Shown one piece after another: positions 10,771 to 22,441 of a stretch of 64,000 bases of DNA; the stretch's first letter is position 1; every line of letters starts with the position of its first letter. The translations under genes and the position numbers were made by a program. The notes beneath the pieces are model-generated. The model saw nothing but the letters and a program-made list of their open reading frames with translations. It was not told where the DNA came from and made no database searches. The DNA is from Oxytricha trifallax (Eukaryota; Ciliophora; Spirotrichea; Sporadotrichida; Oxytrichidae): the NCBI GenBank assembly GCA_000711775.1, contig ARYC01000668.1, positions 1 through 64,000 of the forward strand, given 5' to 3'.

Positions 10771-12406
10771 AATATTCTTTAATAAATATTAAAGTAAAGA
10801 CAATTTGTACAAGCAGAGATTCGTGAGACAGCTTTTATATATAAAAGTATTTTTAAATAGATATGATATATTCAATTTAGTAATAAGATCCATAAAACAA
10901 CAAAAGTAGTTTATCTAAAGACTCATTATCATAAAATGACTTAAAAAAATTCGCATATTACTCTATAATTACTTTAATAAAACTTTAATAAACTTAATAA
11001 ACTCTAATAAAATGTGGCTAATATATTTTAATCAATAAATTAATGAAAGGGTTAAGGGTTTTGAATCAAGAGGTTTTCTTTTTCTCTGATTTTTCTAAAG
11101 CACAAGAAGATATAATAAGTAATTAAAATAAAAAATAAACTCTTTTTTAAAAAACTTTCCTAATTATGTTAATTTTTGGTAGTAAAGATAATAGTACTAT
11201 TGAAAACATACGAATGAAATAATTAAATTTTCTTTTTCTACCTTGTTTTAGATTTAGTTTTATATTTATGCTAAAACTTGCTAACTAATTCTTATTCTAA
11301 TTGAAATATATAAATTGATAATTTTATTAATTGAAATTATATTAATAAGTAAAATAACTTTAATATAAATGTATAAATATTAAAATTCAATATTTATACT
11401 ATGCATAAATTCTGAATTATAAGGGGGATATTTTGATTGATTTATAATTTAAAAATTATAAAAAAAAAACATTACTTTTTAGATGAATCATCAACTTCAT
11501 TTTTATTGATCACAGATTTGCAGAAATTTAGAGCAGTAATAGAATAAATAACAATTAATCATTAAATACAAAAATATTCGTTTGAAATTGAACTCAAATT
11601 CTAGATTTTAAATGTGAGAATTAAGCTTCAAACATGGTGAATTACTTTTAAGTGTTGGAAGATAGGAATTTAGACTTTACAGCATCGTAGAAACAAAACT
11701 ACAAAATATAATAAGATTAAATTACTAAACATGATTTACTAAATTTGAGGATAACTAACTATTAATAAAAACAAGCAATACTTGAAAAATTTATTTCTTA
11801 GAATTAATTTAGAAAAATATTCCATAACAGTTTAGTATTTATCATATAATTAATATTTAAAATGTAAACAGAAAATAATTCTATTAAAGATTCTCAATTC
11901 TAAATTTGAAAGGTCTGAATAAGAGGCTAAAGAGAGCGTTTATATACTAAGTTTTTTACAAAGCAGAAATACTTTAGAAGAGAAATTAATTTAATTAAGA
12001 ATACTCTTATGAAGACAAAATTAGCAAGGATTAGATCAATAAAGTGAGAAAAAAAAAATTAAAATATAAAAATAATTTCAAAACATGTTATGAAGATGGT
12101 AAAATGAGTAAATGATATGGAAAATTATTTTGAGAGCGAGGAAGGTGTTTGATTTCTGAGAATGTAGAAATAAAAAAGGTGCTCTTGTTTTAAATTATTA
12201 TTTGAAATAAATATATTTAAATTAGTAAAATTGTTTTTATTTGTTTTAGTAATTAAGTATATATTTTTTTAATTTTCTTTTATTTTTTATTAAAAATCAT
12301 ATCAATATTACCCCGCCTGATTTATAGGATTTTTTATTTTAATCAATGTTATAAACAGAATTATTAAATCAAATAAATATCGCCAATCAATATTTATAAT
12401 CATTAA
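10771..12406. other. AT-rich stretch without a clear gene
   Basis: About 1.6 kb of AT-rich sequence lies between two minus-strand genes. Isolated short open pieces (for example near 12100-12180) are not convincing. I see no RNA gene, no terminal inverted repeats and no telomere motif. It is best regarded as spacer and/or IES. Confidence 0.35.
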
Positions 12407-14995
12407 TCACTTCTTTTTCTTTTTCTCCTTGCCTAATTCTTCTTTATTTTCTTCTGGTGGAAAGTTCATATGCTCATTAAATTTTTTTTTTTTGAATTTT
12501 CTGAAATATTTTTGCATCAATTCTATATCGTCTTTGCTATCTTCTTGCTCTAAAATAAGTCTATGTAACAAAGATCTCCCTTTTAATTTTTCTCTGTCCA
12601 CAAACCAATACTTCATGATAAAAATTAAATAATAACTTTTGGTTATTATATAACTTAGAAATTACACTGCTTTGAAATATATCTTAATTATACAATAACT
12701 TATCACTAGTTAATATTAAAATAAATTACCAATTTATTTGTTGCTCACAGACTTTATGCTTCGTAAATAAAATAGATGAGTAGACAGAAGTTAAACTTAC
12801 TTGAAAAATGATAAGATTCTTTAATTTAGCATTCCCACTACTTCTGTTAAATTTAACTTTTGCCTTTTAGTTTTTTAGTTGCTTGAGCTTTCGAGATAAG
12901 ATGTAAACTAATAAATTTATTTCGACACTCAATTATGTTATTAATGCTCATGATCTCTAAAAAATAGAACGTTTTTATTCTTTAAATCTGAAACCCCCAA
13001 CTTCTCTCATCGTAAGTATAAGTATCTTATTCATTTAATAGAATTCAACTTTCTTTTTTATAGCTTATTAAGCAACTTATTGCGATTAATATATTTTCCT
13101 TTATCATTCTAATCACAAATACTGATTGTAATTTAAAATGATAAGCTTGATGTATTCCATTTTGGTGTCCTCTTTGACTCTCTATGTTCTCAGGTATTCC
13201 TCCTCTTCTCCCTAGTTAGGTCCATATCTCTATATAAAATATCTAGCTTTTAAATACCTATCTGGCTTTATAAAATGAAGATTAGCCAGCCCATCACTGA
13301 AAAGTTTTTGAGACATGAAGTCTGGTTCTCCTGTATCATCTGATAAGGGGTTCATGCATTCAATCAAATGTGTGTGTGTTTAATGATTAAAATCAAATAA
13401 ATTTAACATATCACTGTTTAATACTAAAATCAAACCATCAATCTTAGTCGTGACGTAGACGTATCTGAGTGAGTTGACGTGGCAATTCCGTGACGTGGCA
13501 GTCATGAAGTAGAAAACTCCGAAAAAACCATCCTCGCTATCACCTAGTCTAATCCCAAAATCAAGATGTCACCCCACGTCTTTCGACATTTGAGGGACAG
13601 AGCTCGTGAGATTCAACCAGATTGACAGAAGATGGAGAAAAACGCTTACCGGTCCCACCGCTGCTGGGAAACGTAATCCCTATCCTTTCGCTGTGGTAGC
13701 TTCAGCACCCTAACCCGGTGTGGGAGAAAAATCCTTATCGTTGGCTTCAATGGTTTTCATCTTCTCACTTTTGGAGGCAGAGCGTACCTCCATCCTGCTC
13801 CCTATTACCTAGGAAACTGAACTCAAGCCAGGTAACTCATCTAATGCAGGGAAATCTTAGGATCCAGCTCACTCGAAGAGTGAATGCTGACAGATTGAAC
13901 CCCGCCGACTGGCCCCTCATGCGTTGCGCCCAGCAACCCCCTACCTGCCCTCGGTAGGCCTTAGTATAATAGAAAGCTCTATTAGAAAGTCCTAAGTGGT
14001 TGGTACCACCTAGCAATTAACTTTCTAATTTAATAATATTCAATCAAATTAATTAATTGAATTATTTATAATTAAACGATTTTAAAGGAGAAGATATTTC
14101 TGACATTAATAATTATTTATATAACCAAAGGGAGAAGATACTTAATTTTTTTCAATTTAAATTATAATTAGAGCAAAAATAAGTATTTTACATTCAAATA
14201 ATTAATGTTAAGAGATTAGTGATATGAATAAAAATTTATTTAATAAAACCAGTTTAATCAGGTTTTTCCCTTAAAATTTATTTTAATCATATTTTATTAA
14301 TTTTTCAAATACTTAATTATAAAAATCTCTTTTATTTGATTTTATTGTCGAAAACTTTTAAGATAAATTTTTCAACTTTCCTTATTTTTTATTTAATATT
14401 TTATTTTAATTGATTTCTAAAAATTTAGCTATATGAAATCATATAAAGTACTTTTATGATATTTTATAAGTAATTAAATTTATAAACAAATATTAAATAT
14501 TTCAAAAACTTATGATTTTAATAATGAGCCTCTAATATTAAAATTAATAACATCTATATGAATTCAAACCAAGTTTCAGCCTCAGATTTTATCATATTGA
14601 AAGTCAAAATTGACAAAATGTGATAGTACTTTTTCTCAATAAGCAGTTTCGCATCTCCTCTAATTTCCATTAACTCCCTGCCTAACTTTATAAAAGAAAA
14701 TCAATTTAATTTTTAATTGGAATAATGGAGAATCGCCATTTATTCTATATCATGAGTATTTAATCAAAAACATACAATATAACCAAATTATTTTACCTAA
14801 TGCTTAGATTCTAGTGACTTAGTTTAAACTATTTTTAATGTCCTCTTTACACTCTTGGATCTACTCAATATTATAATTTTGCCTCAGCATTTTCTCAATG
14901 TCAAAAGCATAATATGTGACATACGATATAAAAGCGTTGTTGCACTTTCTAGATATTCCTCTAAACTTATTAAATGCATAGATTAATGAGAGAAA
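12407..14995 (-). CDS. small Lys-rich-tailed protein, paralogue 2 (IES-interrupted)
   Basis: Minus-strand MDSs in the same order as the gene at 726-2340: 14980-14797 (AFNKFRGISRKCNN, DIEKMLRQNYNIEQI, ending TRIQALG), 14700-14530 (KLGRELMEIRGDAKLLIEKK, YYHILSILTFNM), 13365-13140 (PDFMSQKLFSDGLANLHF, KARYFIQRYGP, GEEEEYL, MEYIKL) and 12616-12407 (MKYWFVDREKLKGRSLLHR, LMQKYFRKFKKKKF, then a Lys run and TGA at 12409-12407). Agreement with the paralogue at protein level but divergence in the gaps shows which parts are coding and which are IES. A GC-rich insert lies between the second and third blocks, and a decayed TBE tip abuts the upstream end. Function unknown. Confidence 0.68.
13440..13985. 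other. anomalous GC-rich island
   Basis: About 545 bases near 50% G+C stand in a background near 20%. The segment opens with repeated TGACGT-type words (GACGTGGCA, CGTGACGTGGCA) and ends around CCCTCGGTAGGCC. It lies between two MDSs of paralogue 2 and is absent from paralogue 1. A 79-codon plus-strand frame (13718-13957) is open but has no recognisable domain. I could not identify it as rRNA, tRNA, a TBE or a known gene. It could be a fragment of a transposon, an RNA gene or inserted foreign DNA. Confidence 0.5.
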
Positions 14996-14996
14996 T

Positions 14997-15240
14997 TAAA
15001 ACCCATAACCCCTTCATTAGTTTAATTGATATTTTATATTGATAAAAATTAACAATTAGCGCAAATTTCATTAGGGTTTTATTGTGTTTATGTTCTGGAT
15101 TAGGTAATAGCAATTTTTTAAGGGATCAAGAGTTCCTCGGTAACCATTATGGCAAGAATTCTTAAACTGAATCCTGAGCTTTGAAATTTCTCCTTGAAAA
15201 ATAAGAAAGCAAGAAATACTATATAAATTCATGAAAAATA
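14997..15240 (+). mobile_element. decayed TBE left-end fragment
   Basis: AAAACCCATAACCCCTTCA followed by TTATATTGATAAAAATTAAC aligns closely with the left end of TBE element 2 at 15603 (same spacing of the TTGATAAAA and GGGTTTATG words). Downstream, HYGKNS and ALKFLLEK resemble the start of the TBE transposase helix-turn-helix region but with an internal TGA. The rest of the element is missing or unrecognisable, so this is a truncated relic. Confidence 0.6.
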
Positions 15241-15353
15241 ATTTATAATATAAAAAATTAAACTAAATATAGTTGTAAAAAGGCTTTCTCCACTAAAATA
15301 TTCAATTTACACTTAAGATCAAATTATAATTGACCTTAAAATGCCTCCAAAAA

Positions 15354-15596
15354 AGTTAGCTTATACATGTTTGGGAATAAGGTCACTAAATAAAGCAGTT
15401 ATTAGGATTTTTTCAATGAGTACCAAGATCATACTGAGGTAATAAATCGACAGATAAGATTTATGGCTATTTTCAATACATTTTACTTGCACAGAAACCT
15501 GTAGCTTTTTGAATCCATCTATTTTAAGTGACTTTAAAAGTCTACATTAAACAGATTTTCAAAGTTTCTACCTTGTTCTTTGAGTAATTATTGTAA
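15354..15596 (+). CDS. uncertain 80-codon ORF between two TBE tips
   Basis: An ATG-led plus-strand frame reads MPPKKLAYTCLGIRSLNK and continues to TGA without interruption. Its composition is protein-like, but the minus strand is also open and no homologue or domain is recognised. It lies between the decayed TBE tip and the left end of TBE element 2, so it could be an MDS of a neighbouring gene or chance. Confidence 0.25.
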
Positions 15597-15740
15597 GGTA
15601 TTCAAAACCCCAAAACCCTTTCAGTAGTTTGATTAAGTTTTTTATTGATAAAAGTAGACTATTAGTGCATACTTTATTAATGTTTTAATAGGGTTTATGT
15701 AGGGGTTTAATGTTTAAAAATTAGTAATATAAGTGAGTAT

Positions 15741-16765
15741 ATGCGAGGTTTGGGGTCAGTTTATGACAGTGAGTATATAGATTTATTGTTTAAGTTGCGT
15801 TATGGATGTGATGAATATAATGATCAACTCAAGCCTATCCTTAATTACACGTCTATAGCAAGGTTACTCCATAAATGTTCAGCAACTGTGAGGTCTCACT
15901 GTCTATTAGCATTGAATTTAAAGAGATAATTCTAAGCCTAATAGACCATTAAAATTTTAGCAGCATCATATTGAATATCTTATTAATGATAAGACTCTTA
16001 AATACTGGGCTCTTTCTCTCTAGCCTAGAGGGCTGTAATGTTTCATCGCCAATTTCCTGAGCTTCACATGTCTGCTTAATCGATAGCTAACATATATAAA
16101 AAGAACGGAATATCTTACAAGACAGTCAATCTTATTAAGAGAGGGATTGACTTTATTGTTCTATTTTATAAGACAATTTAAAATTATATATTCGATTAAA
16201 TGCAGAGGTCTTAAGAGCATAATATAAAGTTCATACATGATGATGAAGCAGTATTTACATTCAATACCTTTATATCAAGGTCTTGGTACAAGAGGTATAG
16301 TAATATAGAAGTTTATGACTAAATTTAAGGTGTAAACTCATGATATTCTTGGTGGAATAAGTGAAGATAGTGGCCTCGAGACTTATGTTATTCACCCTCG
16401 TTCTATAAAGACTGAAATAATATATTAAGTTCTTGCAATAACTCAGAGATAAGTACGCTGACTAAGAGATTATTCTATTCGTTGATAACTTGTCAGTTCA
16501 TAAAACTAAAGACTCAAGGAAGGAATATGAAAGGCTAAATATAACACATGTATTTAATGTTCCTTACAGCCCTTAGTTCAATGGAATTGAATTATATTGG
16601 GGGTTATTGAAAGGTCATTATAAGAAATTGCTGCTCTACCATCTTATGCATGATTTAAAGATAGATACAGTCGATTTTATTAAGAGTGCTGCTAAAAGAG
16701 TCAGTGATGAGAAAGCTAAAGTGTAAGTAAGAGAAGGAAGATTTTTGTTTATAAATAAGCATTAG
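15741..16765 (+). pseudogene. TBE transposase, element 2 (several frameshifts)
   Basis: Begins MRGLGSVYDSEYIDLLFKLR and shares the helix-turn-helix region YTSIARLLHKCSATVRSH with element 3. Continuing in shifted phases are HIEYLINDKTLKYWA, MFHRQFPELHMS, IANIYKKNGISYKTV, FIHDDEAVFTFNT (first catalytic Asp), ILGGISEDSGLETYV, ILFVDNLSVHKTK (second Asp) and FNGIELYWGLLKGHY (Glu). At least three frame changes are needed, so the copy is not expected to make active enzyme unless these are sequence errors. TAA and TAG occur in frame as Gln throughout. Confidence 0.8.
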
Positions 16766-16799
16766 ATTTAAACGAATGAATAAGTTCACATATTAAATT

Positions 16800-17581
16800 T
16801 GCCCGTAAAGGGATTTGGCTTCTCTTTCTTTTCTTCCTCTTAAGGCTTGCTTGGGCCCATGTTTTTTCTCTTAGTGTCAGCCCCTGCATCTATGTTCATC
16901 TCGTCTGGCTTTTTTTAAATCTTTGAAGAGTCTCTTACTCAATTTAATTATGCTTTACTTGAGACTTTCTCTCTCTGTTAAATTTGCTGCGCTCCTTCAT
17001 AAAGTATATAGAAGTACCAGGTTTTTCTATAAAGTTAGAAGACTAAGCTTGCTTGAGATAAAAGGATGCTTTTGAAGTTCTTACAGCCAGGTATCACTTA
17101 TTTTAATACCTTGCTTCTCTTTTTATTCAGGAGAGATGCTGTATCGTTTCTTGTGAAGCTTCTTAAATAACTTCATTTAAGTACTCAGGTTTCAGAGTTG
17201 CAAGAACACCAAAGAAGAAGTTTCTCTCTGGCAACTTATTTGAGAGTTGCAGCTTTGATGGAAGGTAGAGAGCTACGTCCGGATGACTCATAGCATCATC
17301 ATAGAGATTTGTTACTGAAATTTCAGGGTAGTTAGGTATCTCTATCATCCTAATTTCATTAGCTTAAAAGCTTTTTTGTCTTCACTCAGTAAGGCTTTTA
17401 AGATTGAGATTTTAGTTCCCTCCTAAGTTGGCAGGAACAATCCAGCTATAATGGATTTTTTAATCTTACTTAAGAACTTACCTTGCTATACCATATATCT
17501 ATAAAGGTCCTCTTTACTTCGAAATTTTCCTATTAAATCTTGAGATTAAATTCTCTTCATTGCATCATTCATAGACTCCAT
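16800..17581 (-). pseudogene. TBE 22-kDa protein, element 2
   Basis: ATG at 17581 gives MESMNDAMKRIQSQDLIGKF, then GLFLPTQEGTKISILKALLS, NYPEISVTNLYDDAMS, NKLPERNFFFGVLAT and IKISDTWLQELQKHPFISSK. Frame changes are needed near 17345 and 17145, and a TGA follows LTLQKNLVLLYTL. A conserved basic tail beginning MNIDAGADTKRKN, near 16880, matches element 3. The gene is convergent with the transposase, as in element 1. Function unknown. Confidence 0.75.
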
Positions 17582-18321
17582 CTTGTTTAAGGTTTTGGAT
17601 ATCCAATATGAACTTACAAAAATTTTACTATTAAATAGGGAGATTCACTTGGAGGTCAACCTGAATCAGAGAATTAGATTAAGATGGAGGAACTTTATCC
17701 AAGTTTCAAAGTTTAACTTCTATTATTATCAAACTTTCTCCAATAAATTGCTCCTTATAATATTTAATTTAATTTAATTAAGTGGTGCTCCTAGTTTATT
17801 TATAACTTAATTAGGAGGTCAAATTAAAGTTTAAAACCGTATTAGGGGGTGCATAAAAAAATTAAATTTTTAAGCTAACCCTCCTAAATTTACGAGAACA
17901 GATTTAGGAGCACCATTTAACTTCACAAAACACACTTAGGTGCATTTTAATGAATAAAATGGATGAAATAGTATATAAGTTATTTCAGAATATTAGAGAT
18001 TTAAACCTTATCTCTTGCACTCTATTCCTATTAAACCTCTCTAAATCTTTGAGGATATGCTCTTGCTTGTGTATAAAGGTAGTATTTAAACAGCGTATAT
18101 AATTATTAATAATATTTATAAATGAGCGGCAACTTACTAAAAAAAGTGGCATTAGCCAGCAAAAACTTTCTTTCATGAATTAAAAGAAAATTTAGACTTG
18201 TAATGCATTTACCTAGTACGAACCTGCAATTCTCTAACCTTAGGTTTCAGACTTTGAATTAAAATTCAGTTGTTAAATAGAAATGGAGAGTTAAGAAATT
18301 TAATGCGAAGTTCAAATAAAA
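17582..18321. other. intergenic region of TBE element 2 with AGGAG/CTCCT words
   Basis: The spacer between the divergent 22-kDa and 57-kDa genes contains several copies, in both orientations, of words such as TTAGGAGG and GCTCCTA (about 17785-17915). Similar words recur in the equivalent spacer of element 3, suggesting a family-specific regulatory or structural region. No ORF is supported. Confidence 0.4.
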
Positions 18322-18434
18322 ATGGTTGAAGAGGAGGAAGAGAAAAAAGAAATTAAGCATTAAATTTATGTGAGAGTGTGAGAAGAACTTCACTTATCTA
18401 TCTGCTCTTAAGCGTCATATTTTAGAGTAGCATT
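18322..18434 (+). pseudogene. 5' piece of element 2 57-kDa gene (zinc-finger part)
   Basis: ATG at 18322 begins MVEEEEEKKEI. A finger-like segment ECEKNFTYLSALKRHILEQH is readable in a shifted phase and is interrupted after its last His codons by element 3. Across the insertion the protein resumes as MQLISALGLKLLEYKRAGKS, which aligns with HEVELKLLNKRKAREYF of the intact element 3 protein. A single-base loss in the finger and the insertion make this a broken gene. Confidence 0.65.
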
Positions 18435-18554
18435 CAAAACCCCAAAACCCCTTAATGAGGTTTATAAGTGCTTTGATTTGTAGGGAATTTGTTAGGGGTT
18501 GGGGTTATTAATAGGTTTTTAATGTGAAATTTATAGTAAATGTATTTAATTTAA

Positions 18555-19833
18555 TCACTCAAAATGCACTTTTGGATCATGTGGGAGAGGTCTGAAGTTT
18601 ATCTTACTTAACCACAACTCTGTCTGCTCTATAGATATGTCTGATCTTGAGTTTGGTTTAACTATTATTGAATCTGCCATATGTTTTATAGATTGAGATA
18701 CTCTGGTTTTGTCTATAAACTACTTGATTCTTTACTTAGCATCCTTCTCGCACCTTGTAGAGTAGTAATCGTTGCGAGGCATATTCGCACTCTATTATTA
18801 TTGCTGCTAAAGCCCACACATCCCACTAAGAGTCACCATCTCTCCAGTCTTCTCTTTCTGGATAATAGCCTGCAGTTCCCATAACACTTCCAAGCCTTGA
18901 GACTTCCACTCTTTAGGCTCTGTTGAAATCGATTATTGCTACTCATACTGGAGAAAAGTTTATCATAATATTTTCTGGCTTTAAATCTCTGTGAACAAAC
19001 CCTAACTTGTGAAGCTCTTTAATGCCTTGTATGGTCTGAGTTGCTATTTATCCAAGTTACTTATGATTCCTTTGATCTGTTATGAAATCTCTTAGAGTTA
19101 TTTCATAGAGTGGGAGTCTGAAAGCAACATGAACCTTGGCAAGGAGAACAGCATCTAGCTTGATTAAGTAACTACACTCTTTTAACTTTGCTTGAGTGAG
19201 TACTTGATACTCATTTGTAAACTCCATCTAATATTTATCATCACTTAAGAGATAGTTGAAGGGATACATCTTGCATGTGTATTGATGATTATTGATAACT
19301 TTCTCATCAAAGGAGTCCTCTAGAATAAGATAACTTTAAAGAGAAGTATCTAAATCTATTTACGCAAGAACTGGTATTTTCTTGTATTGAATTTTGATAA
19401 TGATTTTTGTGACTTCAGATGTTAGTTGGTTACGTGCCTTCTTTACGTACTCATACTCACTAGCTTATTCAGGCACTACCGCTTAAAAATATTCCCTCGC
19501 TTTTCTTTTGTTGAGAAGCTTCAACTCAACTTCATGCTTTTCAATTTCTATGTCTTTTTTGTGAGCTTTTAAAAGATGTTTCTTCAAGTCTCTTGTATGA
19601 GAGTACTACTTATGGCACTCAAAGCAATAATATTTCCCATCGATTTTGTCATTCTTTAAGTATACAGTAGGCTTGGCTTCTCTATGCTCTTTCATACGTC
19701 TATACCAGCTTGATTTATGAGCAAAATCTCTCTCACACAGCTAACAAAAGTATACTTCTATTTCTTCAGTTTGTATAGGAATTTCATTAATACCTTTCTC
19801 CTCCTCTCTGTCTCCCACACACTTGTTTGCCAT
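18555..19833 (-). CDS. TBE 57-kDa zinc-finger/protein-kinase-like protein, element 3
   Basis: ATG at 19833 (MANKCVGDREEERG). There are two C2H2-like fingers: FCQLCERDFAHKSSWYRRM with MKEH, and YYCFECHKQYSHTRDLKKHL. A kinase-like domain follows with FNYLLSDDKYQMEF, IQGIKELHKLGFVHRDLKPE (canonical HRDLKPEN) and IIDFNRA (DFN instead of DFG), then GTAGYYPE and WDVWALAAI. One TGA interrupts at 18945-18943, just before the DFN motif, and a frame change near 18665 precedes the C-terminus INFRPLPHDPKVHFE (stop 18557-18555). The catalytic loop is better preserved than in elements 1 and 2. The start faces the 22-kDa gene divergently. Confidence 0.82.
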
Positions 19834-20594
19834 TTATTTTCTATTATTAATTTCTATTTTAATAACAGAGACCTCAAGTGATAGCTCTGGTAGTTCTTTA
19901 TGAGAGTTCATCTCGCAGCTATCACACTTTTTTTTGCTGCCAAAGGTTAGTCTCATTTAGTTTGATGGAAGTGCTGTTGTTTTTCTTAAAATGTTAGCGC
20001 TCATATTTAAATTTGAATTTCAAATTATAAAACTGCCTCTATAACTGAGAGCTTAAATGAGAGCTTTGCAAGCCTACAAGTTTATAGGGAAGTTCTTAGA
20101 TTATTAAAAAAGAAATATAAGTGTTAAGAGACAATCCAGCTCTAAATATGGGGGAGAGAGTAACCATTTTCACAATCAATAATAAGTTGATTCCAGCACG
20201 TACCGATTTAGGAGGTGCACCTAATTAAGTACGTACTGCTTTAGGAGGTATTTTATGATTTTATGATTAAAATTAGGGTGCTCCTAATTAAGTACTAGCA
20301 TTAATTAAAGCTCCTAATTAAGTACTAGCTTTAATTAATGCTCCTAATTACTAGCATTTTATGAGCTGCTCCTAATTAAGTACGTACCAATTTAAATTTA
20401 AAAATATGAAACTATAACAGTAGAAATTGATATCAGTCTCTCAAGTTTGAAACCTGTTCTCAAAACTTCTCCATATCATTCTTATAGGTTGACCTCCTAT
20501 AGGATGCCCATATTTAATATTAAGTTTTACAGAGGTAAATAATTGAAATCAATAAACTTAAATTTGAATATCATTTCTTAGATCTGTAAACAAG
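19834..20594. repeat. intergenic region of element 3 with tandem CTCCTAATTAAGTAC words
   Basis: Between the divergent 57-kDa and 22-kDa starts, about 20190-20390 holds four to five spaced copies of GCTCCTAATTAAGTAC-like units alternating with TTAATTAA-type words and inverted AGGAGGT forms. The position suggests a shared promoter or replication/repression region of the transposon. This is inference from position only; no function is demonstrated. Confidence 0.5.
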
Positions 20595-21379
20595 ATGGAG
20601 TCAATGAATGATGCAATGAAAAGAGTGCAAGCACAAGAATTAATTCAAAGATTAAGAAGCAAGGAGGATTTGCATCGCTACCTGGTGCAGCAAGGTAATG
20701 AACTCAAAGTGGCTAATTATGATTATGTAGTTGTTTTGTTCTTGCCAACGATGGAAGGTACTAAAATTTCATTTCTAAGAGCCATACTCTACGAAGAGAA
20801 GAAAGCATTGAAAACTTAAGATGTAAAGTTTGCAGAGATCCCCAACTATCCAGAAATCTCAGTGACTAACTTATATGATGATGCTATGAATGACCCAGAG
20901 GTTTCGCTGTACCTGCCTACTAAGAAGCAGTTGTCAAATAAACTACCTGAAAGAAACTATTTCTTTGGTATACTTGCAACAATTAAAGGTGATTACTTGA
21001 AAGAAATTATTCAAGAATCTCATAAGAAAAGGTACAGCATCTCTTCAGAAGATAAGGACAAACAAGGGATCAAGATAAGTGAGAGCTGGCTATCAGAGCT
21101 GCAGAAGCACCCTTATATTTCAAGTAAGATTTGTAGCTTAACTCTTTAGAAAAATCTGGTACTGGCATCTTTTTGATGAAGGAATAGAGCAAGCTTCACA
21201 GAGAGCGAAAGTCGCAGACAAAGTATGAAGTTAGCAAGAGACTTTATTCAAATATTTAGCCGCCAGAGTCAATGAACATAGATGCTGGAGCTGGCAACAA
21301 GAGAAGAAACCCAGGAGGAGGGAAGCAAGAAGTAGAAAAGAAAGAGAAGCCAGCTCCCACGAAAGAATTTTAAATGTGA
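20595..21379 (+). CDS. TBE 22-kDa protein, element 3
   Basis: ATG at 20595: MESMNDAMKRVQAQELIQRL, VVLFLPTMEGTKISF, EIPNYPEISVTNLYDD, NKLPERNYFFGILAT, SESWLSELQKHPYISSK. The frame is clean (Gln codons TAA/TAG only) to two consecutive TGA codons near 21177. Homologous-looking sequence then continues in other phases to a basic tail MNIDAGAGNKRRN...PAPTKEF with TGA at 21377-21379. TBE-specific protein of unknown role. It is the best-preserved of the three copies in its N-terminal two-thirds. Confidence 0.78.
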
Positions 21380-21419
21380 CTTAAATATTCATTAACTTAA
21401 CTACAAAACTTATTTATAT

Positions 21420-22441
21420 ACACTCACTATCCCTTCTTTAGCACACTTTTATGCCAACTAATTATCAACTCTCTAAGCTGAACTTTTTATAAAATCAACT
21501 GTATCAATAGGTAGGTCATGCATCAGGTGGCATAGCAGCAGTTTCCTATAATGACCTTTTAGTATACCCCAGTAGAATTCAATTCCATTAAACCATGGAC
21601 TGTAAGGTAAGTTGAACACTGGCGTTATTCTAAGTTGTTCATAAATCTTCCTGTATCTTTTGTCTTATGAACTGAAAGATTATCAACAAACAGTATAATC
21701 TCTTATTCAGGGTACTTCTTCTCAGCTGCTCTAAGAACTTAATATACTGCTCTGTCTTAATAGACGAGGATGAATAACACAAGTTTCTAAACCAGCATCC
21801 TCGCTAATACCTCCAAGAATTGCCATTGTTTATACCTTGACTTTCTAGTCATATACTTCTATATACTATGCCTCTTATACCAAGACTTCTAGAAGAAAGT
21901 ATTGAATGTAAACACAGCCTCGTCAGCATGAATAAACTTAATATTATTCTATTAGGCTCTCTGCATTTAATTATAAATATAATTTAAGTTGTTGTAAAAT
22001 GGCAGAGTGAAATCAATTACTCTCTTGATACGATTTACACCTTTATAAGAGATACCGTTTCGTTTATAAATGTTTGCAACAGATTATGAAGAGATCTTCA
22101 AATCAGGGAACTGGCGGTAAAACATAATAGCTCGTTAGTCGAGAGAAAAATGAGCCCAATACTTCAAAGTTTTTTCATTAATAAGACAGTCAATATGCTT
22201 CTATAGAAACTTTGAATTCCTCTTAGGCTAAGAATTCAGCTATTGTTGCTTTAATTACACAGCTTTCAAACAATGAGAGCGAACAGTTGATGGACTACGC
22301 TTTAAGAGCATTGCAATAGACTTATAGTTCAGTACTTTTTTGACTTATTCACTATACATATCACATCCAAAACGCAGTTTAAACACTAAATCTATATACT
22401 CTTCATTATAAATAGACCCCAAACTTTATTTTGTCTCGCAT
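21420..22441 (-). pseudogene. TBE transposase, element 3 (about three frameshifts)
   Basis: Start near 22441 just inside the right inverted repeat. A long clean segment reads YIDLVFKLRFGCDMY, YKSIAMLLKRSPSTVRSH, MFYRQFPDLKIS and FIHADEAVFTFNT (first catalytic Asp). After frame changes come ILGGISEDAGLET, ILFVDNLSVHKTK (second Asp) and FNGIEFYWGILKGHY (Glu). The shifts fall at different bases from those in element 2 where they can be compared, so they look like independent decay rather than programmed events. Closely related to element 2, more distant from element 1. Confidence 0.8.

Noticed and set aside
12429..12632. 67-codon plus-strand ORF
   Set aside because: Antisense to the last MDS of paralogue 2, which is confirmed by its sister gene at 726-932.
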